A stretch of 64,000 nucleotides of DNA, taken from positions 16,352,499 through 16,416,498 of the forward strand of contig OZ020250.1 in assembly GCA_963971285.1 (NCBI GenBank), in the 5' to 3' direction. Shown here one piece after another: positions 11,942 to 46,452 of the stretch; position 1 is the first letter of the stretch; the number at the start of each line of letters is the position of its first letter. The notes beneath the pieces are model-generated. The model ran no database searches. It was not told where the DNA came from and saw nothing but the letters and a program-made list of their open reading frames with translations. The DNA is from Astropecten irregularis. Its lineage: Eukaryota > Echinodermata > Asteroidea > Paxillosida > Astropectinidae. A program made the translations under genes and the position numbers.

Positions 11942-12408
11942 AGGGTGTCCCAGAAAAAACGCAACACTATGTCGGGAGTCATTAATCCCATTATGTTAAA
12001 ATTGAACTGTTTATCACTTCAAGATTCCGATATTATGATACAGCCATGTCTTGGCTATCAGCATGTAGAATTTAAGCAAAATCGGGCTGAAATTGGCGAA
12101 AATGTGACCAATTGAATGAGTACTCGTTAAAAACAATCAAATTTGCAAGGATAACACGCATCGTGGTCAATACACACATAATGTGCAGGAAAGAAAGATG
12201 AAAATCGAGTTTTGAGGTAAGGTAATTCAGTCTTAGTTTTTTCACTCATTTTCAGTCCAATTTTGCTCAAATTCTACATGGTGATAGCCAAGACATAGTT
12301 GTATCACATATCTGAATCTTGAAGTGATAATTTACAATACAATAGTACATACAATAGTTCTCGACACAAGACTTAGTGTTGCGTTTTTTGGGGGGACGCC
12401 CTGTATAC
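11942..12408. mobile_element. Foldback DNA element
   Basis: Its ends are CAGGGTGTCCCAGAAAAAAC and, inverted, CAGGGCGTCCCCCCAAAAAA, followed on both sides by GCAACACTA. Internally, the segment around 12010-12090 (ATCACTTCAAGATTC and TCTTGGCTATCA) is repeated inverted around 12250-12340, giving arms of roughly 170 bases. A solitary end of the same type (CAGGGTGTCCCAGAAAAAAC) is at 8420-8445. No coding capacity is present. Confidence 0.75.
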
Positions 12409-12872
12409 ATGCATACAGAAGTAAACTTTTGACAATGTAGTTTGGCTTGCGGTGAAGCACTTATGATTGGTTTGATGGAGCCTCTAAAGGCAGGGTCCGA
12501 TAAAGTTATATTGGCCATGGGGGGAAGGAACCTTCCTCCATGTATTGACAGACAGTGGGATGCAAATTGTTCCAAAGTTAGGTGGTTTCAGGGGGATTAG
12601 TGTATTTTAGCCAACAAGGGTTATTTTCAAATAATCATTAACTTCTCATGCTGTTCCCAAATGAGATTTTACTTTAAGCAAATGTTCCTGGGTCCTGAAA
12701 ACCAGGATTGAACGTTTTTTTTTTTTACAATATTTTAGTGTAAAAAATACAATAATAATTGTCTCAAAATAATCCTTGTGGGCTAAGTAAAAGACACTAA
12801 CCGGAGTAACCTCGTTTCAGGGAAGGATTGAAAGTATGGAGTTGATGTTTGGTGCTGGACTTTAAAGTTTAA

Positions 12873-13340
12873 AGGGCATGTACAACATTGGAAACACACC
12901 AAAAACAGAAATATTAAACCTTGGAAATAGATAAAAAATGAGACGGCTATCCCCACACATTATGGGTAGGCCTATGTTCAGATGAGGGGCTGGCTTCGGG
13001 ACTGGGTTGCCGTTAATTGATGCCCACAGCAGGGGTAAGAGGGGTTTATAGTCCCACAAAGGGCTAACCCCATTCGGAGTTACTCCTGTATAAAGTCAGT
13101 CCCGAAGTGCTGAAAAATTGTGTCCCACTGAGGACTTTTGTCAGTGGTACTATACTCCCATTCGGGAGTACTCCCGAAACCAACCCCTCGTAATGAACTA
13201 ACAATTGCAAGGGTTTTTCGCAGTTTTCTACTGTTTCCAATGACCAATTGAGACAAAAATTTCACAGGTTTGTTTACATTCCATGACAAATCGAATACTT
13301 GCAGCTGTTCTGTCACCTTTTCCAATGTTGTACATGCCCT
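12873..13340. mobile_element. TTAA-flanked MITE, subfamily with AGGGCATGTACAACATTGG ends
   Basis: Perfect 19-base terminal inverted repeats, AGGGCATGTACAACATTGG, are flanked by TTAA at 12869-12872 and 13341-13344. The internal sequence resembles family A (CAAAAACAGAAATATT, CAATTGAGACAAAAATTTCA). A related copy starts at 23603. Confidence 0.85.
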
Positions 13341-13389
13341 TTAAGTTGTTTATTGTGACTTCTTCAAGATCTGCTGGGTTTCTGCTTAA

Positions 13390-13768
13390 AGGTAGAATAC
13401 ATGATTGGTAAAGGTCACAGAACAGCACTCACATTTCGTCTAATCCAACATGTTCATAAAATAACACACCTGTGAAAATTTGAGCTCTATTGGACATCTG
13501 AGTCACGATTAAAAATTAGCAACAAAAACAACTAAATTTTTCTTATAAAACATGATAAAGAATGGTTTTGATCTTAATATACTGGTACCCCAAGATCAAA
13601 ACTGATTTCGGTCTTTGTTTGACTAAATTCTGGATACATACACAAATTTCAGACGGAAATATTTTAACTGCATGTTTCTACCAGTACCATCTTCATATCC
13701 TGAAAGTTATAAGTAAATCTGTGAACATTTCTGTTTGGGAATGTTTTTACCAATCCTGCACTGCACCT
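13390..13768. mobile_element. TTAA-flanked MITE, family A relative
   Basis: It is flanked by TTAA at 13386-13389 and 13769-13772. The ends are AGGT...GATTGGTAAA on both sides. The body carries the family A motifs in reverse orientation, including TTTCTACCAGTACCATCTTC and AAATCTGTGAACATTTCTGT. Confidence 0.7.
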
Positions 13769-13954
13769 TTAACAAACAAATCAGCTTTAATGTCATGTCA
13801 CACAAAGGAGGTCAACCCTCGAAAACTGAATATCTTGAAAACAGGTAAACTGACGAAACTATAAAATGATACATATAGATGAGAGTAATGTACAATTTAA
13901 TTTCTTGTGTTTTATTTTAACCTGTCTTGCAGTACAAGGTGCAACGGTGACAAA

Positions 13955-16447
13955 ATGGCCCAAGTCATGAAGGTTTTGTTGGTCCATGCCCTGGTGATAG
14001 CCACAGCTTGGTCATGTAGGCCTGATTTCATGCACGCGGACGTGGACGTGGATCTTAATTTGAATCCCGAGTACCATTATTATCAAGTGAACGTGTATAA
14101 CATATATGCTGATGATCATTTTTGGGACAAGATTACAAGGTAATAATCCGGTTTTTGCCAAAGAAATGCAGATGCATTACATGGGTAAAAAATATCAAGA
14201 AAGATCTGTGAAAAACCTGTGAAATTTCCAGTCCCATACGGTGCCCACTTTTTGAGAACAGTGAAAAATTTTCACTGTCTAATTTTCAAATCTATTCACA
14301 GGAGTTTTGATCTCCCTGCAATCAAAATGTATTCTTTACATGTATCAAAATATTCATTTTTTGTCTCTTTTTGTCAGTGGATCAACAGGCTCTCGAGCTA
14401 CAGTGTTTCATTATACTTGTGTTGATCCTGGCCATCACAATTACAGTGGTTCTTGTATGTTGTACATGTATATTGTTTAGTTATATGTGAACTGTATTCT
14501 CTTGCTGTCTTCTTGATTTTTAAAAGCAAAAATAAAATTGTCTTTTACTTGTTTACTTTCATGTATTTATTAGTAGATTGAATTTATTTATTATGTACAT
14601 GTATTCTTTATACCAAAATATTCATTTTGGTATATTAGATTTGTTAGAGTTGTTCTTGTATGTTGTTTATTTATTATGAACTGTATTTTATGCTGTCTTC
14701 TTGCTTTTATTGTCTTTTACTTGTTTACTGTATTCATTTGCTGTGTGATTCTGGCCGAATGAATAATAATAATAATATTAAAAAACCTAGCTTTTTTTTG
14801 TTCGTTGGATTCACACTTTTCTGGATAAATACAGCATTTTGGACAGAACAAAATTAACAATATATTTCTACCATCACCATCTTTATACCCTGTAAGTTCA
14901 ATAGATAAATCCGTGAAGATTTCTATTTTAGTATGCTACTAAAGTATGAAACATGTAAGTCCGAAATGTCTAAAGAGGTGTGATAATCTGTTTTTGTCTT
15001 TAGGTGGAAACGGTCTACATCAGATAAGGAACTTGTATTTTCTAGGCTGGACTCTGATGGAAACGGCTTCATTGCCTCCAAGGAGTGGAAGGCAGAGAAT
15101 GGAAGTATCATCAACTTCACTAAGTTCCTGCAAGACATGGACGAAGATGGTATATAATATATTTATAATACGTTTCCATACAAGCCAAATTTCCATAGGG
15201 TTGTGCACAAAACTTTACTTACATATTCCTACACATCCTCCAAACCAATGAACTTGAAATTGACATAATTATGTTCATATTGAGAGCATTCTCTGTTTTA
15301 TAATCAAAATTTGGACTGCAAAAATGTATTTAAAAGGTAGCTAGAACGTTTAAGGTAGTATCATACTTCGGTAAGAGACCAAAACAGAAATATTCACAGA
15401 TTTACGTATAACTTTCAGGGTATGAAGATGATGCTGGTAGAAACCTATACCATTAAAAAAATTTCGCCTGAAATGGTGTATTTATTCAGAAATTAACAAA
15501 ACAACGACCGGAAATCTTTTTGATCTTTTAAAAGATCAAAAATAAAAGAGAAAAAGACTTAAGAAATATTGTTGCAGTTTTTCACTGTTTTCTCAAAAAG
15601 TGACCAACGTATGGGACTTAAATTTTCACAGATGACTGTTACTGTATCTTCCTTGATATTTTTGCCCATGAATCTGTATTTCTTTAATAAAAACCAAATT
15701 ATTACCTTTTAAGTCGACCTCCAAATGTCGCCCTAAGCACCATGGTTGCCCAAACCTTCGCTGACTTTATAAAAACTGGTCTCCCTATAAAGCTATATAA
15801 AAAAGGGGAATGAATTTAAGTTTAACCGTGTCCACTCCAAACTATCCGACTGTGGTGGCAAATAAACGATAGCCAATCTAGCTGAAAATTTGCTCCATAC
15901 CAAAACTCCTATCCACCCATTAAAACAAAAAAATTAGTTATACTGCACTATACAATAAACTACCTCATACTTTATAGCAATAGGACTTACCTCTGAAGCC
16001 TCCGGTCATATTTGTACTGCATGTGTTTTTACTAAGTCCTGTAAAACAGCCGGACCAACAGGCCTATACATTTTGCCACTTGGGGTGGAAAGTTTTGCAG
16101 CAGATGTTAATCGAGAAATTCAAAGCACATTACAAGCATATTGCAGCATGCGGGAAGGTGGGTTGTGGGTCATTGGAAACTGTATGTTTTCCCGGCTGAG
16201 TTTGAATTTTTACGTCCACTATCGTCGAGTTGAAAATTTGTCTGCCACTCGGGCGACGCATGCACACGTACACGATTATAACAGTGGTACCGATATGCAG
16301 CCACACACAGCCAGTGTCCTCAACCTCAGATTATGGACAATTGTTCATATTATTTTTGTTTTCCCATTTTCTATTCCAGGTGATGAGATGATTTCATTGA
16401 AGGAGTTCAACGCTCTCAGTGATGTCAACATCAAGTTCAAGCAATAA
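13955..16447 (+). CDS. Small secreted EF-hand protein, 3 exons
   Basis: Exons: 13955-14139, 15004-15149 and 16380-16447, joined at GT-AG junctions in phase, giving 132 aa. An acceptor at 13931-13932 suggests an upstream noncoding exon. The N-terminus looks like a signal peptide: a short basic start, a hydrophobic run VLLVHALVIATAW, then a probable cleavage site near Cys. Two EF-hand loops follow. The first is canonical (DSDGNGFIASKE). The second (DEDGDEMISLKE), encoded across the exon 2-3 junction, has Glu at position 6 where Gly is usual. A secreted calcium-binding role is inferred; I do not recognise a named family. The stop codon context CAATAAA also spells a polyadenylation signal. Both introns contain MITE sequence. 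Confidence 0.75.
14160..14950. repeat. MITE fragments in intron 1 of the EF-hand gene
   Basis: Reverse-oriented family A fragments lie at about 14195-14300 (TTTCCAGTCCCATACGGTGC) and 14817-14945 (ATTTCTACCATCACCATCTT). Between them the intron is AT-rich with a TAATAATAATAAT microsatellite near 14764. Confidence 0.55.
15354..15708. mobile_element. TTAA-flanked MITE, family A, in EF-hand intron 2
   Basis: It is flanked by TTAA at 15350-15353 and 15709-15712. It starts GGTAGTATCATACTTCGGT and ends in a worn ACCAAATTATTACC. The body has the family motifs GATCTTTTAAAAGATC and ACAGATGACTGTTACTGTA. Confidence 0.75.
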
Positions 16448-16631
16448 ACGGCGCCAAGAACTGACGAGCCTGCTATTCTAGTTTGGCAAGAAGGCAGTTT
16501 TGCACGCTCTTTTCACTCTGTTTCTGTTTGTAGTCTTGTATGTAGCTAAGCTAATTTAAACGCGCAGTGAGGGTTCTGAAAAGTCAGCATTTCGTGTGTA
16601 TGAGCTTTAGGGCGCCACTTTTTAATTCTGT

Positions 16632-17006
16632 GGTTCTCATTTCCGACCGACCCATATTTTGGGCTCCGACCATAGAAAAAAACCCCTTTTTTTTGCCGTC
16701 GACCCTGTCAGAATGGCATAATATAAAAGAAATATGAACAAATAGGAATTCCCAGAATTTCTGGAAACAAAATTTGTCTCCAAAAATTCTGGGAATTCTT
16801 TCTTTTTTTTTTGGGCCAATAGACCTCCAATTTGTATACTTTTTATCACTGAAATAATACAAAAATATTCAAATGCGATTACAGTGAATACAATGAACAT
16901 AATTTTCTTTAGATTTTTGTGTATTCAGCCAGGTTTTTTTTCCACCAAACTTTTTTTTTTTTTCGACCGACCGACCCTCCCTCAAGGTGAACAAGAAATG
17001 AGAACC
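16632..17006. mobile_element. MITE with GGTTCTCATTTC ends
   Basis: Perfect 12-base terminal inverted repeats (16632-16643 and 16995-17006) are followed on both sides by GACCGACC-type sequence. The middle has an imperfect palindrome around AATTCCCAGAATT. It starts about 185 bases downstream of the EF-hand stop codon. No open frame of interest is present. Confidence 0.65.
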
Positions 17007-19029
17007 AAAGTTATAAAAAGGGGTGCCCTTATGGACGACCCCCTTACAAAGTTACTCTCGTCTGTGGCTTTGCTTATTTAATTATTGACAGGGTATCTCT
17101 TCATGACTGTACACGTAAATGCGAAGTGAGTGCAGAAGAAAATGATTAGATCTACAAAAATATTATTGTTTTACATACTCTGTATTCCGACAAGAAATTA
17201 TACATCAATTTAGAACAGATTAATATTCTTACAGTATAGTTTATGAATACACAGTACAGTTTATGAATCTTTTTGCTGGGCCAAAAATGTATATTTGTTA
17301 TGTATCCCTAGACACACTAGTTACCAGTGTCTTTTTATTTCAGGTTGATTTCTAGATAAGCTATAGGTATTAGTATTACTATGTCTTTTGTAAATTTGAG
17401 TAAAGTTACTACATCGGCTGCTGTAAACAGCATTTTGCGATACGCATTTCCTCTTTGGCCATAGACCGATCCAGTAAGCTCCTCCCACTGTGCGCCTGGG
17501 TAATGAACATGCGTTCCTCTCCAATGTCACACTGCATGTTCCAGTCACGCACTCCATATGCACGCATACACTTGTCGGACTAATATGTGAACGTGTGTGG
17601 ACATAAGCCACAGTTGTGGTCAGAAACAAATGGGGCGGGGTTCAGTGGGGCGGGGCTCAATGGATGGGTCTATTGGTGATGGGTTTACTGTGCGGGTTTT
17701 ATTGGTAAAACTTTTGAAATGATCAATTGGTTATTAATTAGCAACAAATTCCACATAATTATTTTATGTGATTAACTTAACATCTCTATGGTAACCTGCA
17801 TGCTACTGTAGCATTAATTACGCCCAAACTTTACAATGTGTTTATTTTTGGTACACTTTTGTTCATTCATAAACCCATCACACCAAATAATCATGATTTG
17901 GAGCAATTCTCTCCAATTAACAACTGAAAAAGCTTTGTCATCCCAATTACGGTATTGAGATTATTCAACCAAAGTCTAGCAGACAAAATGGCACTTGATT
18001 TGTTTACAAGATGTACTAATTTTGTTAATCATTGAAAGTGATCCTTCACAAATAAACAAAATAAAACACATACATTTAACCTAATCGAAGTTGGTTGTAT
18101 CTTGATATTTTTCCTTAGCCGTTACAAACATTGATTGAAAACTCTCATTTCACAGGATTTGTGAATACTAAATAAAAATTATAAATTCCCTCAAGATGTT
18201 CTCCTTTCTGAAAAAAAGTTTCCAAGTATTTCATCAAAATAAACCCTGTATATTATGAAAATAATGCAATATGAAACAGAAATTTATTTACCTTGTTACT
18301 TTAAAAGTAAACAAGAAATACAACGTTGCAAAATGAAAAACAGAAATACATTACCATGGCAAAATTACAAGGCCAGAAAATTTCAGTTAATAAAAAAAAC
18401 TTGTGTTTTTGAACTCACTATTTTTCGAAAAAATAAAACAAAAATTCTGCCAAAAAAAACACAATTGATGCTAATGAGGAATTTGTTCATCTGAGATATT
18501 TCAAGGAAAATGGTTGTGACTGGGTCACTGGGAGTCATCTCCAATATTTACTATTCAAAACTTTTCAAACTGGCAAGCCTCGAAGAATGTCAAGATGGAA
18601 TACGGTGGTTCGTGACAAATTCCACTTGCTTCTCACGCAGTTGATAAAATATTCAATCCAAACCATTATTATGGCTCAATAGCTTTTAGTTAGACACACA
18701 GAGACAAATAAAACTGACATGACTTTAGCACGCTTAAAGTTGATACTCACAGATTAATTAAAGTTTGCATTGTTTGGTAGGAAAATTAATTAACAAAGGT
18801 CAAAATGGCCGAAACATCTTCTAGGATATTGAACAAAAAGAACGGGAGAAAAAGTCTAAAATCCAGTAGTTGATTTGAATTCCGTTCTGTTTATCCTCGC
18901 TCTGGATGTAGACATTATCTTCCAGATTTCTTGATTGTCGCATTACGATCAACCAACAACATAGATGTTGTCGGAGGCGATGTGTGTTTCACCTGCTGGT
19001 CTGGTTGAACTTACCCCAGAGATAATATT
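17007..19029. other. Intergenic stretch between EF-hand gene and ATIC
   Basis: I see no supportable coding exon. It includes a modest CpG-richer patch near 17430-17650 with GGGGCGGGG motifs and an otherwise AT-rich sequence. The ATIC 3' UTR must begin at 19029 and run leftwards, but I could not fix a polyadenylation site. Confidence 0.4.
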
Positions 19030-40322
<21,293 letters not shown>

Positions 40323-40625
40323 GATGCTCCTCTAAATATCGAACTGTTGAGAATGTCAGAGCAAGTCGTCAGTACTTCTGAGCGCATGAATTCATCCAGG
40401 TGATCTAAATAAAAAGATTTTAACCTCTTGTTTTGGGGAAGTTTGTGATAAGAATTCGCGAAGATCTATTCGAAAGCACAAGCGAAACACGTGCATTGAC
40501 GTGACCAGACTGATTCGGCCTGCATTTGGGTTGGCCGAATTTTCGGCTGCACGCTATTTCACCGTCAACGACGAAATACTCTACGGAGAATCTAACTGTA
40601 CGTCATTATTTCCAAAAACAGAAGT

Positions 40626-41016
40626 GTGGGCGGGAAGACCTATGAACTTGATAAAATTCAACGACGTATTTCAAATCTAGTTGGAGATGACTTGGCTTCA
40701 ACTCTGGAACCCCTATCTCTCCGTCGTTCTGTAGCCTCTTTGAGCCTCTTTTACAGATACTTTTTTGGTAGGTGCTCCAATGGACTCTCACTGGTTGTTC
40801 CACCCAACCGTACCTTTGGTCGCACCACACGTTTCTCTGCTCAGTCACATTCTTACACATGTGGTAGTCCCCAAGTCAAATACTCGGGGATACTCATCCA
40901 GTTTCTTCCCGCGTACCGCCTTGCTGTGGAATTCACTCCCTGCATCCTGCTTCCCTTCCACTTACAATTTGTCTCAATTTAAGTGCAACATCAATAGTTA
41001 TCTTTCTACCCCATGA
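40626..41016 (+). pseudogene. Fossil LINE fragment (C-terminal region after the RT domain)
   Basis: The translation shows a pattern typical of the end of LINE ORF2 proteins: LDKIQRR, LEPLSLRRSVASLSLFYRYF and then FFPRTALLWNSLPASCFPST. The last part is in a different frame from the first, so at least one frameshift lies between about 40760 and 40900. A poly(A)-like run follows at 41099-41110. It lies about 300 bases upstream of the ATIC start. Confidence 0.75.
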
Positions 41017-41110
41017 TTTCTTCTTTGTTCCCTTTTCTCCTCGTTTTAGCCATCACCTCGAGTGGCCTGTTTTGGGCCTTGTGATTGGCGATTTTTCATA
41101 AAAAAAAAAC

Positions 41111-44100
41111 TATAAAAAAAACTTAATAATTTCCTCGCCCTTCAAAATGTAAAATTTTTCTTTTAGCATTTTGTACAGGGATGTCACACAGTAAAAAAAG
41201 AAGAAGACCGAATTAAGATAATCCTTCATAGGTAATTAAAACATTTATTAATTAAGTAAACCTTGCATTGTACACACCCTTTTCATACTTGACAATTATG
41301 AATACATGTATTTACTTTAATACGTTTTCCCATTTAGGGATCGGAACGTCCAGCCTAAACGTTGTAAGTGGTGTGTATGCCCATGGAGGTAGAAATAAAA
41401 TCATGTCCATCTTTGCAGTGCGTAAACACTTTTTTTTCAGGGTTCTGAATCAGGGTTTTGTCTTTGTAAACATTTTCTGGGATTCCCTGGATAGGCTCAA
41501 TGGCATGGCAGGATCAGTTGTATTCGTTTATTAATCTATTTGACTAACGGTGGATTTATTATTGCAATTCCAATTTTTTTGCCCATGTGACCATCCATTT
41601 ACAAAATGTTGAAAGAAAATTTAACATATCTGAAACTAGGGGGAGAGACTAAGTGATTTTTGCTATTATTCAAAATTAATCTGTCTGCAGAAAGCTGTTA
41701 TTTTGAGATTTGTGTCTCCTTTTTGATACATAGACAGTTAAGACTCGTGAAATAATTCTGTTGCTGAGATACATGTACTTTGCTATAATTATGTATTCAA
41801 TGAGACACCGTAGTGTACGTGTTTTATGTACGGTGAGTCGGCACGGCAGAAATTTCTGCCTAGCATCAGTCTGGTGCACATTGTTATTATTGCACACGTG
41901 TTCACAGCGCGCCAAAATCATTGATATGGCCATCGCCTACATGATCACCTACACGTAGCGCACGAAATAATGGTGGCGCACTTCCACCCAATTAATAACT
42001 TTGTCCCACTCGATCCAAATTATGCAAATGAGTCATTTCAAGAGGTGGAGCCATTCAAACATATGCAAATTACAAAAGTTGTGGACCAATGAAATTACAT
42101 GTTTATAATTCATCGTGAAATCGCCAGGCAATGTAAAAATGAGTCATGGTTGGACTTACAGACATCCATGACAGTGCAGTATAAGATCATTATTAATAAA
42201 TTAATAAATAAAATAAACAAATATGGCGACCCTGCAATAATCAGCAAATCAAAAACATTTACTTCAGAAAGTGTTTTGTTGCATCTGATCATCTTGTTTT
42301 GATTTGTCTTGTCTTTAAATTTTGCTCTCTTTTCCAGAAAAGGAGGACAAAAAGAGAAGAAAACTAGCCTAAATATCTCTACATTCTCTTACAAATTTCT
42401 TCATTCCTTTGGCAAAAACAGCCTTAAACAGGTAATAAATTTTTAACAAAATGTTTTGGTTTTTAAGGGGAATAGGGCCAGGGTAGGGCAACATCAGACA
42501 GACAAAAACAATGAAATAATCACACACTATAATATACAGACAAAGCCAATTTTCATGAAATTACATTGGTGTGTAATGATGCCAACTTGGTATATACATA
42601 ATCACTACAGTCTGATCATTCATACATGTAGAAATGTTTGCCAGGAAGCCATCACACAAAAATGATGTCCTTTCTTACAAAAATAGCACGTTGACATAAC
42701 CGTCTTATCGTTTCTTCTTTGTGTTTGTGGTTTTTGTTTTTAATAATAGCAGTATGCAAGGACCAACCCCACTGAGGTTACATACATTCATTTTACAATT
42801 AAACTCGTAAGCATTTTGTCTGGGGTCTAGCTATATAGTTTCAAGCGAATGCACTCCAGGCAAACCTACATGAAAATAACCACCAGCAGTAAAACCTCAG
42901 TGAAAGTTGGCCCGTGCACTGAACAGACACAATGTGTTTTTAATGGTACAATCGTAATTTATCATTTTATGTACAAACGTATAATTAGTCTCTTTCAATG
43001 TCGGGCCCCGTCTGGCACATTCATTGTGCATCCGGACGCCAACGACATGGGTAAATAAATTAATGTGATTTATGATACATAATGCTTTTTTGCTTCAAGC
43101 ACTGATATTATATAGTATAAAACATGTATTACAGGAAGATAATTGTTATGCAAATCACTGTTTTTTTTCCTTTCTTAGGTATATTAATTTATTTTGTTGC
43201 GTGGTTAGACAAAAAATCTGAGCAGTATATGACATGCATAAATACCCACACGATTATGACGACCATTTATGTTTTTGTTTTGTTTTAGCATGTAGAATTT
43301 CAAAGGTTAGACGTGATCTTTGTTACTTCATCTTGTAAATTTTTTTTTTTTTTGTAAATTACAACGGGAAAATTCCACATCTGTTAATACATCTCAAAAA
43401 CACCGAAACTCAATTCACCTTTTGCCCCTTTTCCTTGAAAAAGAAGAAAATAATTTAGAAAGTTTGGTGAAGAGTTTAACGAAGTATACATACATACTTC
43501 CTGAAACAGACATGTTTAATATCAGTCCTACTATTTACTTTTTAGGATATGAAATTTACACTTTAAGTATCATTACATCAAATATGAAAATGATGGAAAA
43601 AAACTGGACCATTTTATCATCATCATCATCATTTGCAAACAATTTTTTCATAAATACAGGTAATTATTTTTGTTTCCCTTTCCTCCAAATGAAATCTTCA
43701 AAAGACATTTAATACCAATATACCTATCAGTTTTTCATGTTACCACATATTAGATTGGGACAAATTACTGTATTTATTTATTTTAAGTCCTACATTTAAA
43801 GAGTTCAAGTTACGTTTTCCATTATTTTCCCATACAAATTACAAAGTGGCATTTATTGTTATTCAGAAAATAATACCCACAAAACAAACATGCAATTAGT
43901 TCTTTATTTTAACTTCCGTGCCTCAGAAGAGCTCCGAGATTTTGGATATCTAAAGTTGGCCGTGGTTTGTGATAGTAGAAAGTGGAATAGGGAATGGGCA
44001 ACTGGTTTTTAGTGCTGTACACGTGATAAAAAATGGTTATCTACAAAGTTTATAAGCATTTAGTGCACGCTGGATATATATAACTCTCTGACAATTTCAT

Positions 44101-44397
44101 TTGTGATCTGTGGAAAGGACTGCTCCCACATCAACCTGAACAAAATTCTTTCATCAAAATGACCCAATTATTTTGCTGTTGGCAAAGGAAATCTTAAAAA
44201 CCACTGTGAAATGTTGACTGGTATGGCACTTTTACATGCAAGACTTTGGTCTGCCCACTGAGAAAAATCTGTGGTGATCTAAACAAGCACTGGTATCTTT
44301 TCAAGTACTGTAATACTCCTTTCTCCTGACTAAATGCCACAGAAGTTCTTACAGGATAATCTCCAGCTTCTCTACTGCCATTCTCACCCACTGTGTC
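41111..44397. other. Intergenic stretch, no gene recognised
   Basis: The sequence is AT-rich with homopolymer runs and short, unsupported frames. I do not recognise an exon or a well-formed transposon here. Confidence 0.4.
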
Positions 44398-44401
44398 TTA
44401 A

Positions 44402-44758
44402 AGGTAGTATCATACTTTGGTTTTTATCAAAGAAATACATATTCATGGGCAAACATATCAAGGAATATAGATTAACAGTCATCTGTGAAAATTTCAGTCC
44501 CATACAGTGCCCACTTTTGTAGAAAACAGTGAAAAAAAGCCATAGTATTTCTTCAGTCTTTTCTCTTTTATTTTTGATCTTTTAAAAGATCAAAAAGATT
44601 TTCGGTCGTTGTTTTATTCATTTCTGGATAAATACACCATTTCAGGCGGAAAAACTTTAACAGTTGGTTTCTACTAGCATCATCTCCATACCCTGTAAGT
44701 TATACGTAAATCTGTGAACATTTCTGTTTTGGTCTCTTACCAAAGTATGATACTACCT
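44402..44758. mobile_element. TTAA-flanked MITE, family A, best-preserved copy
   Basis: The inverted ends AGGTAGTATCATACTTTGGT are near-perfect on both sides and flanked by TTAA (44398-44401 and 44759-44762). The length is 357 bases. The interior includes the palindrome GATCTTTTAAAAGATC. Confidence 0.88.
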
Positions 44759-45451
44759 TTAACGGCTTGCCTTCCCTTTAAAACCATGCTATGACAGGCC
44801 CTTGACTCTCATGTAGCGTGGTAACAGTGTTCTTAGTCTGGAGAAATCATATGATTAGATGCAAGTGACATCAGTTAAGTCAATTTACCAGACATTGGTC
44901 AATGTTCACAAGCAAAAGGCTACATACAGCTTATAGTTTGACCAAATTCTTCCCTACAATGCCTCAATTACACTATTAGGTAATAAATAATCTGGCCAGT
45001 TCCCAGCCAATTTTCTTTCAAATTACACCCTTTTACACTGCATCTCTTTGGTACAATGCTTATGTATAAAATGTTACTAGGACTGTATTTTTTTACTGCC
45101 TTACAAATACACCTTCTGTATCCCAGTTAAAATCATTTATAAATATCTATACATATCAAATCAAATACAAGAATTTTTTCTACGTTTTCAAGCACGGATG
45201 GCATAGAAAAGTGCAAAGAAATGTGTATATTCACAGCGGATATTAAATGTGGACATGGGGCAAAATGCCATTAAATGCAAGCATCAAATGGTCCATATTT
45301 TGAAATTTCTCCAATAACTGAATACCGGTAAATAAATAAATAAATGAATAAATAAATTTTAAAAAAACAAAAATAAATCACCATTTCTGCAGATGTTTCT
45401 AAACAAGCAGGCTGAAAAGCTGAAATGATGTAGCTAGTTCCACATATTAGT

Positions 45452-45629
45452 CATGGACCTTATCGAAGATAGCCTGTTTTCAGCACTAGGCTTGCGCACG
45501 CAAAGGACAATGGGTAATTCTTGTGGATTTGTACATCACTCAGGACGTGCCCTAGCAACAATTTTACCCAGAATGCTTTGCGCATACCCTGTTTGGGTCT
45601 GTTTTGCGCTATCTTCGATAAGGTCCATG
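45452..45629. mobile_element. 178-bp MITE with perfect 22-bp terminal inverted repeats
   Basis: The arm at 45452-45473 starts CATGGACCTTATCGAAGATA, and its exact inverse lies at 45608-45629. The perfect arms and small size suggest recent movement. I found no convincing target duplication beyond the arms. Confidence 0.8.
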
Positions 45630-46105
45630 GAGATTGCAATGCTTGCTACACACAGTATAGAAAACAAAATATTTGTATCTCTTCGTCCAAGAGTGACTGG
45701 GTTTTGGTGCACGTAGAGCAAGCTTTGCATTTTGGCTTTGTGTGTTTCAAAAGCAGGCATTGAGGGTTATCCCAACGGAGTTGAGATGGAGTCCGAACGG
45801 TCAAGTTTGACAGAATGACCGGGGATAGTAATTTATAGGAACTTAGGAAGCGCATTGAGTTTTCCCTCCCCTCAGCTATAATGGGCAATCTTAATTATTG
45901 AAATTTCTTTGATCATTTTCATTTCTCTTGGGAATAGAGCAAAGCATAGCATACTGGTCTGAAAGTCCGAAACATCCACATGCTCCCTAGGAGAAGTTGC
46001 ATCAATTCAACACTGGTGTCCCCTTCAAAGAACATGTCATTTTTTATACCACAGAGTTTTACATCGTTAACATTCGGGTATGTGCATAAATCATGTGCAT
46101 TCATC

Positions 46106-46452
46106 ATACTTTGGTAGCATACCGAAACAGATATCTTCACAGATTTACCTATAACTTACAGGGTATAAAGATGGTGATGGTACAAACATACATTAACATT
46201 TTTCTGCGTGAAATGCTGTATTCATCCAGAAAATAGTAAAAACCTATTGACCAAAAACAATATTGATCTTTAGAAGATTAAAAAACCTGTGAACAGATTT
46301 AATAATACCGTGGCCGTTTTCACTGTTTTCTCAAACAAAAAGTGGGCAATGTATGCGATTGGAAATTGCAGAGATGACTGTTACTGTGTCTTTCTTGATA
46401 TGTTTGCCCATAAGTCTGCATTTCTTTGACAAAAACCAAAGTATGAAATTAC
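46106..46452. mobile_element. MITE, family A, worn ends
   Basis: It starts CATACTTTGGTAGCATACCG and ends ACCAAAGTATGAAATTACCT. The internal motifs match family A, but the TTAA flanks are not clean. Confidence 0.7.
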
